This document shows positions 23,162-23,826 of a stretch of DNA of 23,826 nucleotides, piece after piece. The stretch spans positions 1-23,826 of the forward strand of contig CAZKXU010000051.1 of assembly GCA_964556665.1 (NCBI GenBank), read 5' to 3'. Below the pieces are notes generated by a model. That model was given only the letters and a program-made list of their open reading frames with translations. It was not told the DNA's origin and did not search any database. Numbering within the stretch: position 1 is the first letter of the stretch; every line of letters starts with the position of its first letter. Made by a program: the position numbers and the translations under genes. This DNA is from CAZKXU01 sp964556665. GTDB taxonomy: Bacteria > Bdellovibrionota_C > UBA2361 > CAZKXU01.

Positions 23162-23671
23162 TTACTTTGTCACTTCTACTAATTGAGATATCTCTTTCGG
23201 TTCAAGAGCCTTTTCAATGTCGATTAAAATATTTAAAGCCCCTCCATCCTTACAACCCATGCCAATAATAAAATGCGAATCAATCTGATTCCCATAATCT
23301 GGCGCAGGTTCGATCTCGCGAGCAGCAAAGTCAATAACCTCAAGAACGGTATCTACAATTACACCAACTGCGATCTTGGTTTCACCTTTAACCATTGTTA
23401 CTACGATGATACAGGTCTTTTCATCATATCCTATAGTAGGCAGACTAAATTTGGTGCGTAGGTCTATTAATGGTATAATTCTTCCACGTAGATTTATCAC
23501 ACCCTTTACATAGACTGGTGACTTTGGGACATATGTAATACTTGGAACCCCGATAATCTCCTGTACTTTTAATATTTCAAGGCCGTATCTCTCCTCAGAA
23601 AGAGAAAAAGTAAGGTATTTCCCTGCTAGATCTTTACCTATGGTAGAATGGTTATCTGATTCTCGTTCCAT
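23162..23671 (-). CDS. cheW: Chemotaxis coupling protein CheW
   Basis: CheW bridges receptors and the CheA kinase in cytoplasmic arrays. 169 residues with the two-lobed beta fold: KYLTFSLSEERYGLEILKVQEII, then the conserved VKGVINLRGRIIPLIDLR (about 61-78), VIVDTVLEVI and the ending GALNILIDIEKAL. A GGGGAG ribosome site sits 5 bases before the ATG. It is directly upstream of the MCP gene, so receptor and adaptor are co-expressed. No cheA is in the window. Confidence 0.95.
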   Translation of the reverse strand: MERESDNHSTIGKDLAGKYLTFSLSEERYGLEILKVQEIIGVPSITYVPKSPVYVKGVINLRGRIIPLIDLRTKFSLPTIGYDEKTCIIVVTMVKGETKIAVGVIVDTVLEVIDFAAREIEPAPDYGNQIDSHFIIGMGCKDGGALNILIDIEKALEPKEISQLVEVTK

Positions 23672-23735
23672 CTAACTCCCCTAGAATACAAAATACTCTT
23701 GGTTATTATTCGACGTTATCCGTAATTAACTTTAT

Positions 23736-23826
23736 ATGAAAATCTTTCAAACTAAGTTTAGTATCGCACGCTGTACTGCCTCACCGGAAAATGGAATTTT
23801 GAGTGTCCGCGCTTACTTGGTACCCG
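23736..23826 (+). CDS. Possible 5' end of a gene running off the window
   Basis: From ATG 23736 the frame stays open to the window edge (30 codons, MKIFQTKFSIARCTASPENG...). A TAATTA at 23723-23728 lies 7 bases before the ATG and TTGGTT is 18 bases further up, which would make another leaderless start divergent from cheW. Too short to identify; chance is possible. Confidence 0.28.
   Translation, partial: MKIFQTKFSIARCTASPENGILSVRAYLVP

Overview
The window reads as a stretch of chromosome from a free-living, motile, Gram-negative bacterium. It carries a complete Tol-Pal outer-membrane system, an adjacent chemotaxis pair (CheW and a methyl-accepting chemotaxis protein), glycolytic genes and the non-mevalonate isoprenoid enzyme IspH. 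The DNA is moderately AT-rich. ATG, GTG and TTG starts are all used, and several genes appear to be transcribed as leaderless mRNAs. No feature pins the taxon down; a deltaproteobacterial-like or related deep Gram-negative lineage would fit, but that is inference only.

Layout. (1) 1-2.4 kb is an accessory zone divided by three copies of a CTAG-bounded, full-length imperfect palindrome (one cut by the window edge). They separate an extradiol dioxygenase of the HpaD type, a 5'-truncated gene remnant and an unrecognised ORF. (2) 2.4-6.0 kb holds two divergent exported proteins: a 12-cysteine small protein and a 921-residue protein with two SdrD-B-like domains around a propeller-like middle. (3) 6.1-11.7 kb holds ispH (the long cyanobacterial/plant type), a PfkB-family kinase, a FapA/DUF342 protein, a CBS-pair protein and an unknown membrane-anchored protein. 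(4) 11.7-13.4 kb, on the minus strand, is gapA-tpiA with a one-base start/stop overlap. (5) 13.6-18.5 kb is tolQ-tolR-tolA-tolB-pal-cpoB, running straight into ribF and an RluD-type pseudouridine synthase; pal has its own promoter and a strong hairpin separates pal from cpoB. (6) 20.38-20.72 kb is an intergenic region in which about 210 bases consist almost entirely of six back-to-back hairpins, one of them a 61-base near-perfect palindrome. (7) 20.7-21.1 kb has a possible tiny membrane ORF and a DUF465/YdcH-like small protein. (8) 21.1-23.7 kb, on the minus strand, is cheW followed by an MCP gene.

How the genes work together. Tol-Pal-CpoB couples the inner membrane to outer-membrane constriction. 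GapA and TpiA catalyse neighbouring triose-phosphate steps. CheW and the MCP form a sensory module. The two signals that look least described are the CTAG-bounded palindromes sitting on gene 3' ends and the tandem hairpin array.
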